From: Sodalis endosymbiont of Henestaris halophilus
GTDB lineage: Bacteria; Pseudomonadota; Gammaproteobacteria; Enterobacterales; Enterobacteriaceae
Length of the DNA stretch: 64,000 nt
Assembly (NCBI RefSeq): GCF_900161835.1
Contig: NZ_LT897836.1
Span: forward strand, 682,001-746,000
Reading direction: 5' to 3'
Shown one piece after another: positions 1 to 10,109 of this stretch. A program made the position numbers and the translations under genes. The notes under the pieces were generated by a model. That model was not told the DNA's origin, searched no databases, and saw only the letters and a list, made by a program, of their open reading frames with translations. Every line of letters starts with the position of its first letter. Position 1 is the first letter of the stretch.

Positions 1-602
1 CCATACAGGTAGTGGCGCTGCGCGGCAAACTCATGCAAAAATTGGCGCCTGCTGGAAGCGGCGCGATGTCTGCTATTATAGGGTTGAATAACGATACTAT
101 CACCGCTGCCTGTGAAAAAGCGTCTCAAGGGAAGGTTGTTTCGCTAGTAAATTTTAATTCGCCTAATCAGGCAGTTATAGCTGGACATAAAGAAGCGGTG
201 GAGCGTGCTGGCATTTTATGTAAAGAAAATGGAGCTAAGTGCGTGTTACAATTGCAAGTTAGCGTACCGTCTCATTGCTCCCTGATGAAGCCTGCCGCAG
301 AAAAATTGGCGTTGGCGCTGGAAGCAATAACATTTATTACACCGCGAATTCCGGTAATCAATAATGTTGATGTACGCGCAGAGCAGGATCCGGCTACCAT
401 CCGCCAAGCACTCGTGCGCCAACTTTATAGCCCGGTTCGCTGGACTGAAACTATGGAATACCTTGCGTCACAAGGCGCAAATGTATTGTTAGAAATAGGC
501 CCTGGGAAAGTACTTACTGGACTGATTAAACACATGGCTTGCACTTTGTCGGGTGTTGCGGTGAACAATCCAACCTCGCTGACATCCGCGATTAAATACT
601 AA
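1..602 (+). CDS. fabD: Malonyl-CoA:ACP transacylase, 3' part only (window edge)
   Basis: C-terminal two thirds of FabD, which moves malonyl from CoA to acyl carrier protein to feed type II fatty-acid synthesis in the cytoplasm. The open frame runs in from base 3 without a stop; the GTG at 12 is internal, not the start. Family landmarks are the NFNSP stretch, the SVPSHCSLMKPAA segment holding the catalytic histidine, NNVDV, and the C-terminal EIGPGKVLTGL. The active-site serine (GxSxG) lies upstream of the window. The stop is 13 bases before fabG, as in the fabH-fabD-fabG-acpP-fabF operon of enterobacteria. The frame is intact here. Confidence 0.96.
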   Translation, partial: IQVVALRGKLMQKLAPAGSGAMSAIIGLNNDTITAACEKASQGKVVSLVNFNSPNQAVIAGHKEAVERAGILCKENGAKCVLQLQVSVPSHCSLMKPAAEKLALALEAITFITPRIPVINNVDVRAEQDPATIRQALVRQLYSPVRWTETMEYLASQGANVLLEIGPGKVLTGLIKHMACTLSGVAVNNPTSLTSAIKY

Positions 603-615
603 CTTGAGGTTATAA

Positions 616-1350
616 ATGAGCTTTAAAGGTAAAATTGCGCTAGTAACCGGTGCTAGTCGAGGTATTGGCCGTGCGATAGCAGAAACATTGGCGTCTCGTG
701 GTGCAATGGTTATTGGTACCGCTACCAGCGAAGCAGGTGCTGCCGCTATAAGCACTTATCTGGGTGATAGTGGTAAAGGAATGAAGCTGGATTTTTTTAG
801 TGATGTTTCTATCGAGGTTTTTTTAGAAAAAGTACGCGAGGAATTTGGCGAATCGGATATTGTTGTAAACAATGCGGGTATTACACGGGATAATCTGCTA
901 TTGCGTATGAAAGAAGATGAATGGCAGTCTATTTTGGATACTAATCTGACGTCAGTATTTCGTATGTCGAAAGCGGTAATATGGGCTATGATGAAAAAGC
1001 GTTATGGCAGAATTATTACAATCGGTTCTATAGTTGGCTCTATGGGCAATGTTGGACAAGCGAATTATGCTGCTGCCAAGGCAGGTTTAATCGGCTTTAG
1101 TAAATCCCTAGCGCGTGAAGTCGCCTCGCGCGGCATTACAGTCAACGTGGTGGCGCCAGGGTTTATAGCTACAGATATGACTGAAGCGTTGACAGATGAA
1201 TACCGTGCAGGCATTTTATCCCAGATTCCGGCAAACCGCCTCGGCTATCCAAAAGAAATTGCTAGCGCTGTAGTTTTTTTCGCCTCTGAGGAGGCAGCGT
1301 ACATTACTGGAGAAACTCTACATGTCAATGGTGGCATGTATATGCCATAA
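616..1350 (+). CDS. fabG: 3-oxoacyl-ACP reductase
   Basis: NADPH-dependent reductase of the beta-keto group in each fatty-acid elongation round. It has 244 residues, the same length as the E. coli enzyme. It is a short-chain dehydrogenase: the nucleotide-binding TGASRGIG is at residues 11-18, NNAG at 85-88, and the catalytic set is N110, S138, Y151 and K155. The start follows a GAGG ribosome site (605-608). It sits 13 bases after fabD and so is probably co-transcribed. No missing catalytic residue or frame damage was seen. Confidence 0.98.
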   Translation: MSFKGKIALVTGASRGIGRAIAETLASRGAMVIGTATSEAGAAAISTYLGDSGKGMKLDFFSDVSIEVFLEKVREEFGESDIVVNNAGITRDNLLLRMKEDEWQSILDTNLTSVFRMSKAVIWAMMKKRYGRIITIGSIVGSMGNVGQANYAAAKAGLIGFSKSLAREVASRGITVNVVAPGFIATDMTEALTDEYRAGILSQIPANRLGYPKEIASAVVFFASEEAAYITGETLHVNGGMYMP

Positions 1351-1410
1351 AAGTACGAAAATCATTTGCGTTATTTGTGGTAAAAACTGCAAAATAGCAT
1401 AAAATCATTG

Positions 1411-1500
1411 TTCGACTAACCTGGATCAAGTTGCATCTTTTTAATATTTTATACACTAAGAAACCATCGCGTAAGCGAGTTTTGACAGGAAATTTAGAGT
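1411..1500 (+). promoter_or_regulatory. acpP leader and probable promoter region
   Basis: The 150-base gap before acpP is unusually well kept for this genome. From memory it resembles the E. coli acpP leader (TTGCATCTTTTT, then ATACACTA, then a small stem TCGC-GTAA-GCGA at 1467-1478 closed by a GNRA tetraloop, then AGGAAATTTA before the ATG). A TTCGAC at 1411-1416 could be a -35 element; the -10 is not clear. Conservation suggests acpP keeps its own promoter so that this abundant protein can be made in excess of fabG. Confidence 0.4.
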
Positions 1501-1737
1501 ATGAGCACTATCGAAGAAAGCGTTAAGGCAATCATCGCTGAGCAACTAGGCGTTAAGAAAGAAGAAGTTGTGAATAATGCTTCTTTCGTTGACGACCTCG
1601 GAGCAGACTCTCTTGACACCGTTGAGTTAGTAATGGCGCTGGAAGAAGAGTTCGATACCGAAATTCCAGACGAAGAAGCTGAGAAAATCACTACTGTGCA
1701 GGCAGCAATTGATTTCATACAGGCAAGTCAGCAGTAA
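1501..1737 (+). CDS. acpP: Acyl carrier protein
   Basis: Small acidic carrier that holds growing acyl chains as thioesters on a phosphopantetheine arm. It has 78 residues, the E. coli length. The attachment serine is S37 in the GADSLDTVE motif. The four-helix ACP pattern and acidic helix II ([10 protein letters not shown]) are intact. A ribosome site AGGA (1487-1490) precedes the ATG. It is followed by a strong intrinsic terminator, so it probably forms its own abundant short transcript as well as being read from fabG. The AT-rich drift seen around it is weak in this gene. Confidence 0.98.
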   Translation: MSTIEESVKAIIAEQLGVKKEEVVNNASFVDDLGADSLDTVELVMALEEEFDTEIPDEEAEKITTVQAAIDFIQASQQ

Positions 1738-1748
1738 GTGAACTTTTC

Positions 1749-1777
1749 TAGGCGGTCTTAGTGACCGCCTAATTTTT
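1749..1777 (+). terminator. Intrinsic terminator after acpP
   Basis: Perfect 9-bp stem TAGGCGGTC (1749-1757) with GACCGCCTA (1763-1771), a 5-nt loop, then TTTTT. It lies between acpP and fabF and would cap the abundant acpP message while letting part of the transcription reach fabF. Confidence 0.85.
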
Positions 1778-1816
1778 AGTATCATGGTAAACTGCTACCC
1801 CCTGGAGGAAAAACGT

Positions 1817-3058
1817 GTGTTTAAGCGTCGAGTAGTTGTGACCGGACTTGGCATGTTGTCTCCTGTCGGTAACACCGTAGAATCTACTTGGAGTGCGCTC
1901 CTTGCCGGACAGAGTGGCATCGGATTGATCGACCATTTTGATACGACTGCCTATGCAACACGTTTTGCAGGCTTGGTTAAGAATTTTAATTTTGAAGATT
2001 ATCTGCCGCGTAAAGACGCCCGCAAGATGGATGCGTTCATACAGTATGGCGTAGCCGCTGGACTACAGGCCATGCAGGACTCCGGCTTAGAGGTAACCGA
2101 AAAAAATACTGATCGTATTGGAGCGGCTATAGGTTCTGGTATCGGAGGCTTATGGTTAATTGAAGAGAACCATAGCGCACTCGTGAACAGTGGACCTCGT
2201 AAAATTAGTCCATTCTTCGTGCCTGCTACTATTATCAATATGGTGGCAGGTTATTTATCTATAATTTGCGGATTGCGCGGTCCAAATATTTCTATTGCCA
2301 CTGCTTGTACCACAGGATTGCATAATATTGGTCATGCAGCTCGTATTATCGCTTATGACGACGCGGACGTTATGCTAGCGGGGGGCGCCGAAAAAGGCAG
2401 TACGCCATTAGGCATCGGAGGTTTTGGCGCGGCGCGTGCGCTGTCGACCCGCAATGATAATCCCCAAGCGGCAAGCCGTCCTTGGGATCGAGATCGTGAC
2501 GGTTTTGTTCTCGGCGATGGTGCGGGCGTAATGGTTCTCGAGGAGTATGAGCATGCTAAACTGCGCGGTGCAAAAATATACGCTGAAGTAGTAGGATTTG
2601 GAATGAGCAGCGATGCTTATCATATAACTTTGCCGTCTGATGACGGTGCCGGAGCTGCTCGATCAATGATTAATGCACTACGCGATGCGCGTATAACACC
2701 GGAGCAGGTGGCCTACATCAATGCACACGGTACTTCGACATCTGCCGGCGATAATGCTGAAACTAAAGCGGTAAAAGCAGTATTCGCTGAGTCTGCCAGC
2801 AAAGTTATGTTAAGCTCCACGAAGTCAATGACGGGTCATTTACTAGGAGCTGCCGGCGCTATCGAAGCTATCTTCAGCGTATTGGCATTGCGCGATCAAG
2901 TGATTCCACCAACCATTAACTTAGATCATCCTGATACAGGATGCGATTTGGACTATGTGCCAAAAGAAGCACGCCAGGTTAAGGTAATGGATTACACCTT
3001 GTGTAATTCGTTTGGTTTCGGCGGAACTAATGGTTCTCTGGTATTTCGTGCAATTTGA
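1817..3058 (+). CDS. fabF: 3-oxoacyl-ACP synthase II
   Basis: Condensing enzyme KAS II, which elongates acyl-ACP with malonyl-ACP and controls the C16:1 to C18:1 step. I chose the GTG at 1817 rather than the in-frame ATG at 1784. The GTG has a strong GGAGG (1804-1808) 8 bases upstream, gives 413 residues like E. coli FabF, and starts directly in the conserved [10 protein letters not shown]. The ATG would add an 11-residue tail and sits just behind the acpP terminator. The active-site cysteine is in ATACTTG, and the two catalytic histidines are in NAHGTST and [10 protein letters not shown]. The C-terminal [10 protein letters not shown] is complete. Confidence 0.97.
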   Translation: MFKRRVVVTGLGMLSPVGNTVESTWSALLAGQSGIGLIDHFDTTAYATRFAGLVKNFNFEDYLPRKDARKMDAFIQYGVAAGLQAMQDSGLEVTEKNTDRIGAAIGSGIGGLWLIEENHSALVNSGPRKISPFFVPATIINMVAGYLSIICGLRGPNISIATACTTGLHNIGHAARIIAYDDADVMLAGGAEKGSTPLGIGGFGAARALSTRNDNPQAASRPWDRDRDGFVLGDGAGVMVLEEYEHAKLRGAKIYAEVVGFGMSSDAYHITLPSDDGAGAARSMINALRDARITPEQVAYINAHGTSTSAGDNAETKAVKAVFAESASKVMLSSTKSMTGHLLGAAGAIEAIFSVLALRDQVIPPTINLDHPDTGCDLDYVPKEARQVKVMDYTLCNSFGFGGTNGSLVFRAI

Positions 3059-4684
3059 TTTAAGCACATTGTTTAATAGTTTTTATTAAGCTATTTTAGG
3101 CTTTATTTAGAGGCTTACAAGAAAAATATATTAATCTTTAGACACAATTGCTACTTATCAAGTATGCCGTAGATTTCGGCAAAAGTTTTTTAACCCCAGT
3201 TCGGTGTCTTGCCAGAGAAATTTCTTCTGTAGAGTTTTATCTATAATAGTTGCAATCTAGCAACGTCGCGATTATTGATCACATCATGCTGTGACAGACA
3301 TCCTGAGTTTTAACATTATTGTGCTATCATATTATTTCTGCTGGTGTCAGCAGAGTAGTTTAATAAACTAAAGTACGTTTCTTAGCGCACAGTCCGCTGC
3401 TAGCTAGCATATTTAACACAATAACCAGTTGAAATTGGTAGCTCATCCGCGTTATTTTGAACCGTAACGACACAAATGAAACGCTAGTATTGGAGATATC
3501 AATGGTGTGGTAATAAAAACTATGAATGTATTATTAGTACAACTATATATGCTATATTTGTAGCTTCAGCTACTTTATTAACTGATCATAAATAGGGAAA
3601 TTGTTATATTTATGTGTGTGCCGGAGTGCACCCAGCTTATTAGCTTGTAAGAGATTTTAAAAGTTATCAATAAAAAACGCTTTTCATCATTTTTCATTGG
3701 TGCTGATTATGTTGGTCAGCAACTGTCTGCTATAGATTAAATACTTTGTCTCCGTTCTATTGCTTCTCCAGCAGGAGAAGCGGTCGTGGTTGTCTGTAAA
3801 TATTGCTATGTCAACAGCATTTATTGTGACATAGAGTCTAGTTGCCGTGTTTGATTGAGTTGAAGACTGAGACTATAAGTGATAATGGTCAGTATCTATC
3901 AGGTGATAGTAGAAAATAACAGTGCATGATTAGCTGCAACTGCTGATTAGCAGCAAAGAAGTGCATTTTTTTATCTTTTTTATCGAAGTAAAAATACCAC
4001 AGGAGTTTCTGATCATTCTGGGTTAGGTATCGTATATAAACACGATCTACGATAGCGGGTGGCACGCCGCAGGCGCTGAGAGCAACACTTGTGGCTACGG
4101 CAAGATAGTTGTTTGTTTGGGAAAGAATTTTATCCTGAACTTATTTTTTATACTGCTAATTTCCCTAGAGTACGATCCTCAAACACGTTCGCCAACTCAT
4201 ATGATCATTACTATAGATTAAATATGGCAATAATTAGTCGCGCATATGCCGTACAAAATGTTGTCGTCGCTGTTGAGTATATGTTTATCGTTTAGAAAGA
4301 AAACTAGGTAAAAGAGAAGAGTCGCTTGTTGTATCGATGTGGTTATTAACCAGTTGCGTATCGAAATAAAATTACTATATATCCCACAGTTAGTTAAGGT
4401 GCTAAAGAAAATTATTACAGCAGTATGATGCTATTAGGATCTAATGATATATATGCCGTATGATGATACCTATATCATTACAAAATTAACACTAACGTCG
4501 TGATTGCGTTGCCTCCTACTTTTAGTTACCCCGCGACTTTTTTAGGCGGCCGCGTATTCGTAGAAAGACACTTGCTTTATCCGTTGCCGACTGGATGCAG
4601 TGGCATGTGTTTAATCACGAGTTAGGGGATCTCTAATCAGATGGTGTAATACTATTTGCCAACGGCAAAATGCAAAGGAAAATC
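3059..4684. other. Gene desert where pabC and mltG are expected
   Basis: 1.6 kb without a credible gene between fabF and tmk. In E. coli this interval holds pabC (aminodeoxychorismate lyase) and mltG (lytic transglycosylase). All frames are broken by stops. Only a possible C-terminal scrap of mltG can be read (about 4040-4290). A GC-rich 8-bp stem GCTTCTCC/GGAGAAGC with a 4-nt loop lies at 3762-3781, without a following T-run. Confidence 0.7.
4040..4290 (+). pseudogene. mltG: Possible mltG C-terminal relic
   Basis: Just upstream of tmk, where mltG sits in enterobacteria, one frame reads FYTANF...SNTFANSYDHYYR. This is like the MltG C-terminal pattern YFVADGKGGHTF..NL..HN. Slightly upstream (about 4060-4080) lies ATAGCG...ACGCCG.AGGCGCTGA, which resembles the coding for IAxPGADSL. 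The assignment rests on position plus weak similarity; indels separate the two parts. Confidence 0.4.
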
Positions 4685-5326
4685 ATGAATAGTAAATTTA
4701 TCGTGATCGAGGGACTTGAAGGTGCTGGAAAATCTAGCGCGATTACCGAAGTGGTTGATGTTTTACTTAATCAGGGCATTCGTGATGTGGTTTTTACCCG
4801 CGAACCTGGTGGTACGCCGCTCGGGGAGGTGCTGCGCACGCTTATTAAAGACGGCGTAGGAAACGAACTTGTCAATGATTACGCAGAATTACTGATGATT
4901 TACGCTGCGCGGGTCCAGTTAGTTGAAGGGGTTATCAAGCCTGCACTGACTCGGGGGGCCTGGGTGGTTGGTGATCGCCACGATCTCTCATCTCAAGCCT
5001 ATCAAGGAGGGGGACGAGGCATAGATAGGCACCTGCTGCAAACTTTGCGCGATGCGATACTTGGGAATTTTTCCCCTGACTTAACCTTGTATTTAGATAT
5101 TCCACCATTGGTGGGTCTCATACGTGCTCGATCCCGTGCCACGCTAGATCGTATCGAATTGGAATCATTAGCATTTTTTGAACGCACACGTGTGCGTTAT
5201 CAGGAGCTGGTAGCCGCTAACGACCGTATTATTACTATTGATGCAAGTCAGTCTCTTACTGCAGTTAGCGCCGCAATTCGCGGTCGGCTGACAAAATGGT
5301 TACTTTCTCAGGAGCTTACGTTATGA
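4685..5326 (+). CDS. tmk: Thymidylate kinase
   Basis: Phosphorylates dTMP to dTDP, an essential step to dTTP. The ATG at 4685 is preferred over the ATG at 4670: AAAGGAA (4674-4680) is its ribosome site and the product is then 213 residues, as in E. coli. It shows the P-loop GLEGAGKSS (Ser in place of the usual Thr after Lys), the REPGGT loop, the [16 protein letters not shown] nucleoside-binding and lid segment, and LDRIE. The stop overlaps the holB start (ATGA), so the two genes are translationally coupled. Confidence 0.97.
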   Translation: MNSKFIVIEGLEGAGKSSAITEVVDVLLNQGIRDVVFTREPGGTPLGEVLRTLIKDGVGNELVNDYAELLMIYAARVQLVEGVIKPALTRGAWVVGDRHDLSSQAYQGGGRGIDRHLLQTLRDAILGNFSPDLTLYLDIPPLVGLIRARSRATLDRIELESLAFFERTRVRYQELVAANDRIITIDASQSLTAVSAAIRGRLTKWLLSQELTL

Positions 5327-6318
5327 AATGGTATCCCTGGCTCACTGTTCCTTATCGGGATATTCTGTCTCGATATCAGTTAGCGCGCGGGCATCATGCC
5401 CTACTACTGCATAGTAAGCCCGGCACTGGAGAGCTGTCGTTGTGCTATGCTATCAGCCGTTGGTTAATATGCCGACAGCCAAACGGTATTAAAAGCTGTG
5501 GTCGTTGTCATAGTTGCCGTCTTATGCTGGCCGGCAATCATCCCGACTTTTATCAACCAGAGCTGGAAAAAAACCAGCAGAGTTTGGGAGGAGACAGTAT
5601 CCGTACTATTATAGATGGCTTATATGAGCGCGCTTATCAAGGCGGAATGAAAGTTGTTTCGCTGCTTTACGTTGAGCAACTTACGGAGCTCGCAGTTAAT
5701 GTACTATTAAAAACTTTAGAAGAACCACCTGAAAATACTTATTTTTTGCTAGTTTGCCAGACGCCAGCGCGTTTGTTGGCAACGCTGAGAAGCCGATGTT
5801 TTTATTGGTTGCTGCGGACCCCGCATGAAGAGCTAGGCCTGCGTTGGTTACGGGAGATGGGTTATGATAATCCGCTGTCAGCAGTCACTGCACTGCGTCT
5901 GTGCGACGGTGCACCCTTAGCAGCAAAGATTTTGCTGAATCCGATTCGCTGGCAGGTTCGGGAGGAATTGTGCGTAGTATTGCGAGAAGTTCTTACCCAC
6001 GGAGATTTATTAGCGCTGCTGCCGACGCTAAATCGAGATAAAGATATCAAACCGCTGCATTGGTTGCTGAGCTTGTTGACTGATGCACTGAAATGGCAGC
6101 AAAATGCTCAAGAATTTATAATCAACGCTGATAAGACTCCTTTAGTGGCTGAGTTGGCGGCGCGCTGGCCAGCTCGCGTGCTTATGATTCATTGGCAGCA
6201 GTTGCTGCATTGTTTGCTCCAATGTCAAGAGATAAGCGGTGTTAATAGAGAATTATTTTTGACTTACCATTTGCTGAATTGTGAATATGGCGTCGCGAAT
6301 GCCTATGCTTTCTTATAA
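5323..6318 (+). CDS. holB: DNA polymerase III delta prime subunit
   Basis: Stator subunit of the clamp-loader complex that puts the beta clamp on primed DNA. The start ATG at 5323 overlaps the tmk stop, with AGGAG at 5310-5314; the product begins MKWYPWL like E. coli HolB and has 331 residues against about 334. The zinc module is complete, with cysteines at positions 50, 59, 62 and 65. The conserved TLEEPP and the LRSRC arginine-finger motif are present. As is normal for delta prime, the Walker A region (GTGELS) is not a functional ATPase site. Domain III towards the C-terminus is divergent but in frame. Confidence 0.96.
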   Translation: MKWYPWLTVPYRDILSRYQLARGHHALLLHSKPGTGELSLCYAISRWLICRQPNGIKSCGRCHSCRLMLAGNHPDFYQPELEKNQQSLGGDSIRTIIDGLYERAYQGGMKVVSLLYVEQLTELAVNVLLKTLEEPPENTYFLLVCQTPARLLATLRSRCFYWLLRTPHEELGLRWLREMGYDNPLSAVTALRLCDGAPLAAKILLNPIRWQVREELCVVLREVLTHGDLLALLPTLNRDKDIKPLHWLLSLLTDALKWQQNAQEFIINADKTPLVAELAARWPARVLMIHWQQLLHCLLQCQEISGVNRELFLTYHLLNCEYGVANAYAFL

Positions 6319-6340
6319 TAGAGGATTACAAATTTAAACT

Positions 6341-7138
6341 ATGTTTTTAGTTGATTCCCATTGTCATCTTGATTACCTGAATTACCAAACTCTGCATCAA
6401 GATGTGGAAGATGTTGCGGCTAAAGCTCGCTCTCGAGACGTGAAATTAATGCTGGCAGTGTGTACTACATTGACTGGCTTTCATACCATGAAAGCCATTA
6501 TTGGCCGTCACAACAATGTGCTATTTACTTGTGGTATTCATCCCTTACATCTTAATGAGCCTTACGATTTTGCTGAGCTTCGGCGTCTGTCAACCGAAGA
6601 GGGCGTGGTAGCGCTAGGTGAAACTGGTCTGGATTACTATTACCACCAGGAAAAAAAGTCGCAGCAACATGTAGTTTTTCGCGAGCATATTCACGTAGCA
6701 AAAATACTAAATAAGCCCCTCATCGTGCATACGCGCAATGCACGTGAAGATACATTAGCTATCTTACGTGAGGAGAAAGCCAGCGACTGCGGTGGTGTAA
6801 TTCATTGTTTCACCGAAGACTGTTCGACTGCCAAGGTATTGCTGGAAATGGGATTCTATATTTCTTTTTCTGGTATTGTCACCTTTCGAAATTCAGAGGT
6901 ACTGCGTCAGGTAGTGCGTTATGTCCCTCTTGACCGACTTTTGTTGGAAACCGATTCCCCTTATCTGGCGCCGGTACCTTATCGCGGTAAAGAAAATCAG
7001 CCTGCTTATGTGCGTGATGTGGCGGATTTTATAGCGATGCTTAAGGGGGTTTCGTTGACGCAGTTAGCGGCCCTTACCACTGCTAATTTCGGTCGGCTAT
7101 TTCACGTGGAGACGCATACCTACCTCAACACCAACTAA
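6341..7138 (+). CDS. ycfH: TatD-family metal-dependent hydrolase YcfH
   Basis: 265 residues, the length of E. coli YcfH, a TatD-type TIM-barrel nuclease or deoxyribonuclease-like hydrolase. The metal ligands are visible: H7 and H9 in DSHCHLD, the glutamate in LGETGLDYYY, the histidine of IVHTR, HCF, and the aspartate of LETDSPYL. It is placed 22 bases after holB, as in the tmk-holB-ycfH operon. The ribosome site GAGG (6321-6324) is rather far (16 nt) from the ATG. The exact substrate in the cell is not known for this family member. Confidence 0.94.
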   Translation: MFLVDSHCHLDYLNYQTLHQDVEDVAAKARSRDVKLMLAVCTTLTGFHTMKAIIGRHNNVLFTCGIHPLHLNEPYDFAELRRLSTEEGVVALGETGLDYYYHQEKKSQQHVVFREHIHVAKILNKPLIVHTRNAREDTLAILREEKASDCGGVIHCFTEDCSTAKVLLEMGFYISFSGIVTFRNSEVLRQVVRYVPLDRLLLETDSPYLAPVPYRGKENQPAYVRDVADFIAMLKGVSLTQLAALTTANFGRLFHVETHTYLNTN

Positions 7139-8943
7139 TAAAAATAATGATTATAGTAACTTTATGAAGTAAAGTTAAGTAGTTTTACCCTTGCGTGCAA
7201 TTCCTTTTACATTGGTTAAATATAATAATTACTGATTTTACGATATGTTACGAGATTGCATTTTTATTAAGGCGTAGATGTTAATTAATAAAAACCGCCG
7301 TTTTTTAATAGAGAATTATGATGAATCAAGATTTAAATTCAGAAGTAAAAATAAAATCTTTGAAAGATGTATTGACTGTCTGCTAACAATCGGTAATTCA
7401 TTATTGCTGCTATTATTATTTACTTATCTTTAATATATTACTAAATAGTAGTTTTCCAGAGTTAGGTTTATTTACATCAGTTTTTTTTAATGTTATTGAT
7501 GTTGATCATGACTTATTTTTTCGCCGACGAGATTGCCGACAAACATTCGTCTTATACAAGGTGTTAGTTGTGATTATTACCGTCGATATCTCGGCGTTGA
7601 TTTTTAACCTTTTTATTGTAGCAATCTACTGAAATATTCAGGATTTTACGATTAAACTATTTATGTTTATTATTCCCGGCAATATAATGATCTTGTTTGG
7701 CGTAATGATATCGGTTATTAAACGACCGATTGGTATCGTTATTTAATATGTTTCTATTAATTGATTTATTTAATACAATAACTAAAAATAAGTTAGTTAA
7801 AAACTAATTGCATCAGTCCATAATAATTCAAATTCAAGGAGTGGTAAATCTTGCATCGGAGATCTTTAGCATAATTATATCTATAATATTTTTACATGCA
7901 AATTTTGGCATTAGCTAACTGATGCTAATTAATTATTTCATGGCGATATTTTACATTTATATATAACTACCTTAGTGCCGGCCAACTATGAGTAGCTTCT
8001 TATTTAAACTGTAAGACCTTGTGCGCTATCGCTATTACTATTTAGTACTTATGAATTACATCGCATTGATTGTTTCTCTAAACGGTCTTACTGAGAAAAT
8101 ATTATTTTATTTTAGTGGTGCAGCTACTATATGCATTCATGTTTATCGTATTAGTTGACTAATGTTTTGCGGTGTATTTATTTTAAGCATGTGGATGGTC
8201 TTATGTTGTATGCGATCCAATTGATTTTATACGTATCAAGGTACGTTAGCAATTAAATTTTGTTATTCTTATTAGTGGTAATTACCTATGTTTAGTATAT
8301 TATAATTTGTCGCTTTTACTTATCGTGAAGTTACATTTTAATACGTCGGGTTATGTGATGTTTAATCCGGATTGTCGAGGTTATATCAACGGACTAGAGT
8401 AAACGAGCAAAGGTGCTTTGGGCACAGCGTTTAGTCACGAAACAAACATCACATTAATTTTGACGAGTGTATATCATTAGGCTATGCATTCATCGAACGG
8501 ATGTGGTAAAATAAAAGGTATAAAAACTCCAGGCATCCTAAGTGTGATTATGGCAACTGCTAGTATGAAGACAATTTTGATACCCAGATAAATCATTTGG
8601 AAACCGCAATGGATAATTATCTGTATCAACCAATATTATTGTAACTTCCGTGACTCATTAAGTGTCTTTTGTCTTAATTCATATGAGCGGTATTCTTCAG
8701 TGTCAATATCTGCGTGTTATCTAATATTGTATATTCGTACCGTTCGCACGTATGCGAACGGTAAGTCTTTGTTCACTTGAGATAAGGCGAAAAGCATCAT
8801 CTATTTGCTATAGTTAATACGTTCACATCTTTACTATTATGCGATAAGCAATTGTTTTCATGACACGACTGGTGAAGTATCTTAAGTAACTTACTACTAA
8901 TACGTCCTTGACGAATTAATTAAGAAACCAGAGGAATATTGCT
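7139..8943. other. Gene desert where ptsG is expected
   Basis: 1.8 kb without a credible gene between ycfH and hinT. In E. coli this interval carries ptsG (glucose PTS permease) and fhuE. A short frame at 7321 (ATGAATCAAG..., after GAG) gives about 20 residues containing KSLKDVLTV, followed by hydrophobic broken frames up to about 7740. This could be the remains of a membrane protein such as PtsG, but the similarity is too weak to call. A perfect 11-bp hairpin lies at 8738-8763. Confidence 0.6.
8738..8763. repeat. Perfect 11-bp hairpin upstream of hinT
   Basis: TACCGTTCGCA (8738-8748), loop CGTA, TGCGAACGGTA (8753-8763). It is GC-rich compared with its surroundings, followed by AGTCTTTG but no clean T-run. 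It may be a surviving terminator of a lost upstream gene or an RNA element ahead of hinT, 180 bases downstream. Confidence 0.6.
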
Positions 8944-9291
8944 ATGGCCGAAGAAACTATTTTTAGTAAAATTATTCGCCGGGAAATTCCGGCTGATATT
9001 CTATATCAAGATAATTTAGTGACCGCATTTCGCGACATAAGACCCAAAATGCCCAGTCATATGCTGATCGTGACGAATCAGATCATCCCTACCGTCAATG
9101 ATATCACAGCTGACCATGAGGCTGTGCTGGGACGGCTGTTTACCGTAGCTGTAAAAATCGCTCAACAAGAGGGCATTGATAAGAACGGATACCGGCTAAT
9201 AGTGAATTGCAACCGGCATGGCTGCCAGGAAATTTATCATTTACATATGCATCTTTTGGGCGGACAGCAACTTGGTCCGATAGTACCGTAA
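8944..9291 (+). CDS. hinT: HIT-family purine nucleoside phosphoramidase
   Basis: 115 residues. Hydrolyses AMP-N-phosphoramidates such as AMP-lysine released from side reactions of aminoacyl-tRNA synthetases. The histidine triad is complete in HLHMHLLGG, with upstream NRHG and FRDI motifs, and the N-terminus [16 protein letters not shown] matches E. coli HinT. The ribosome site AGAGGA lies about 10 bases before the ATG. The C-terminal tail after GPIVP is about four residues shorter than in E. coli. The neighbours match the E. coli order hinT-ycfL-lpoB-thiK, with ycfL missing. Confidence 0.95.
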   Translation: MAEETIFSKIIRREIPADILYQDNLVTAFRDIRPKMPSHMLIVTNQIIPTVNDITADHEAVLGRLFTVAVKIAQQEGIDKNGYRLIVNCNRHGCQEIYHLHMHLLGGQQLGPIVP

Positions 9292-9551
9292 TGCTTTGAA
9301 AAACATATAGTTCGCACCGCAGTATTTAATGGTTACTGTTAACCTATCTTAACGAGAGTGATAGTCTAATTACTTGTTTGATATGACTAATCATCAATTA
9401 CGGTTGATTAATGTGCTGGTACTTATTGGCTTGTATTACCGTTATTTCCCTTAATTAATATTCTCTAGTGAATACAGAGATATTAATCTAAAGGCGAAAA
9501 ACACGTTCGTCTCAATTTATTTTGCAATAAAGAGTCAATATCAAGTATACA

Positions 9552-10109
9552 ATGGAAAAGATTGCTTTAATCGTTTTTGCAACGATGGTGTTATCTAGCT
9601 GTACTACCCGATCTCCAGAATTGCTCCCAATCACTATAAAACCCACGTTACCGCTGGTGAATAACGAGCTAGTCCCTATACCGCCAAAAATAAAAACTAT
9701 TGACTGGCGGGCCAGTTTCTCACCTATGGTGCAGGAAATGTTGGCGGTGCAAGCAATGAGCGATGGCAGCGTTTTGTTAGTAAATAAACTAAAAAACGCT
9801 ACTAACGGTAACTTGCAAACAAGTAAAGCCACCGAGATGCTTACTTTCCTCATTGCGAATGGCTCTGAAAAATTCCAGATAGTGGATGATGATAAATTAA
9901 ATGCTGCGCGCCAAAATTTAGGGCTGTTTGCGGACGATAGTTTGGAGTCGCTTAGTAAAGCGGTGGGGCTGGCCCGCCATCTAAACGCCCAGTACGTGCT
10001 CTATAGTACCGCTATTGGCGATGTAACGAAGCCCATGCTGAAGCTCCAACTAATTTTGGCGAAGACCGGAGAAATCATTTGGTATGGTAATGGCGTTGCC
10101 CAGGAATAA
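9552..10109 (+). CDS. lpoB: Outer-membrane lipoprotein activator of PBP1B
   Basis: 185 residues. LpoB reaches through the periplasm from the outer membrane to stimulate the murein synthase PBP1B. A lipoprotein signal is clear: a hydrophobic stretch and the lipobox LSSC with the lipidated cysteine at C17. The proline-rich linker (residues 30-48) is shorter than in E. coli. The globular domain is recognisable: DW..S..PMV, GSVLLVNKLKN.TNG, QYVLYS and TGEIIWYG. There is no obvious ribosome site. Its 3' end overlaps the reconstructed thiK start. Retention implies that PBP1B is kept elsewhere in the genome. Confidence 0.9.
   Translation: MEKIALIVFATMVLSSCTTRSPELLPITIKPTLPLVNNELVPIPPKIKTIDWRASFSPMVQEMLAVQAMSDGSVLLVNKLKNATNGNLQTSKATEMLTFLIANGSEKFQIVDDDKLNAARQNLGLFADDSLESLSKAVGLARHLNAQYVLYSTAIGDVTKPMLKLQLILAKTGEIIWYGNGVAQE

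Noticed and set aside
489-755. 88-codon minus-strand frame across fabD/fabG
   Set aside because: Shadow of two well-conserved plus-strand genes; no family likeness.
1494-1718. 74-codon serine-rich minus-strand frame over acpP
   Set aside because: Antisense of acidic acpP codons; explained by base composition.
1784-1816. ATG 1784 as start of fabF
   Set aside because: Adds an 11-residue extension not in the family; GTG 1817 has a strong ribosome site and the right length.
4089-4295. 68-codon frame as a gene
   Set aside because: No ribosome site; part of it resembles the mltG tail, so it is better explained as a relic.
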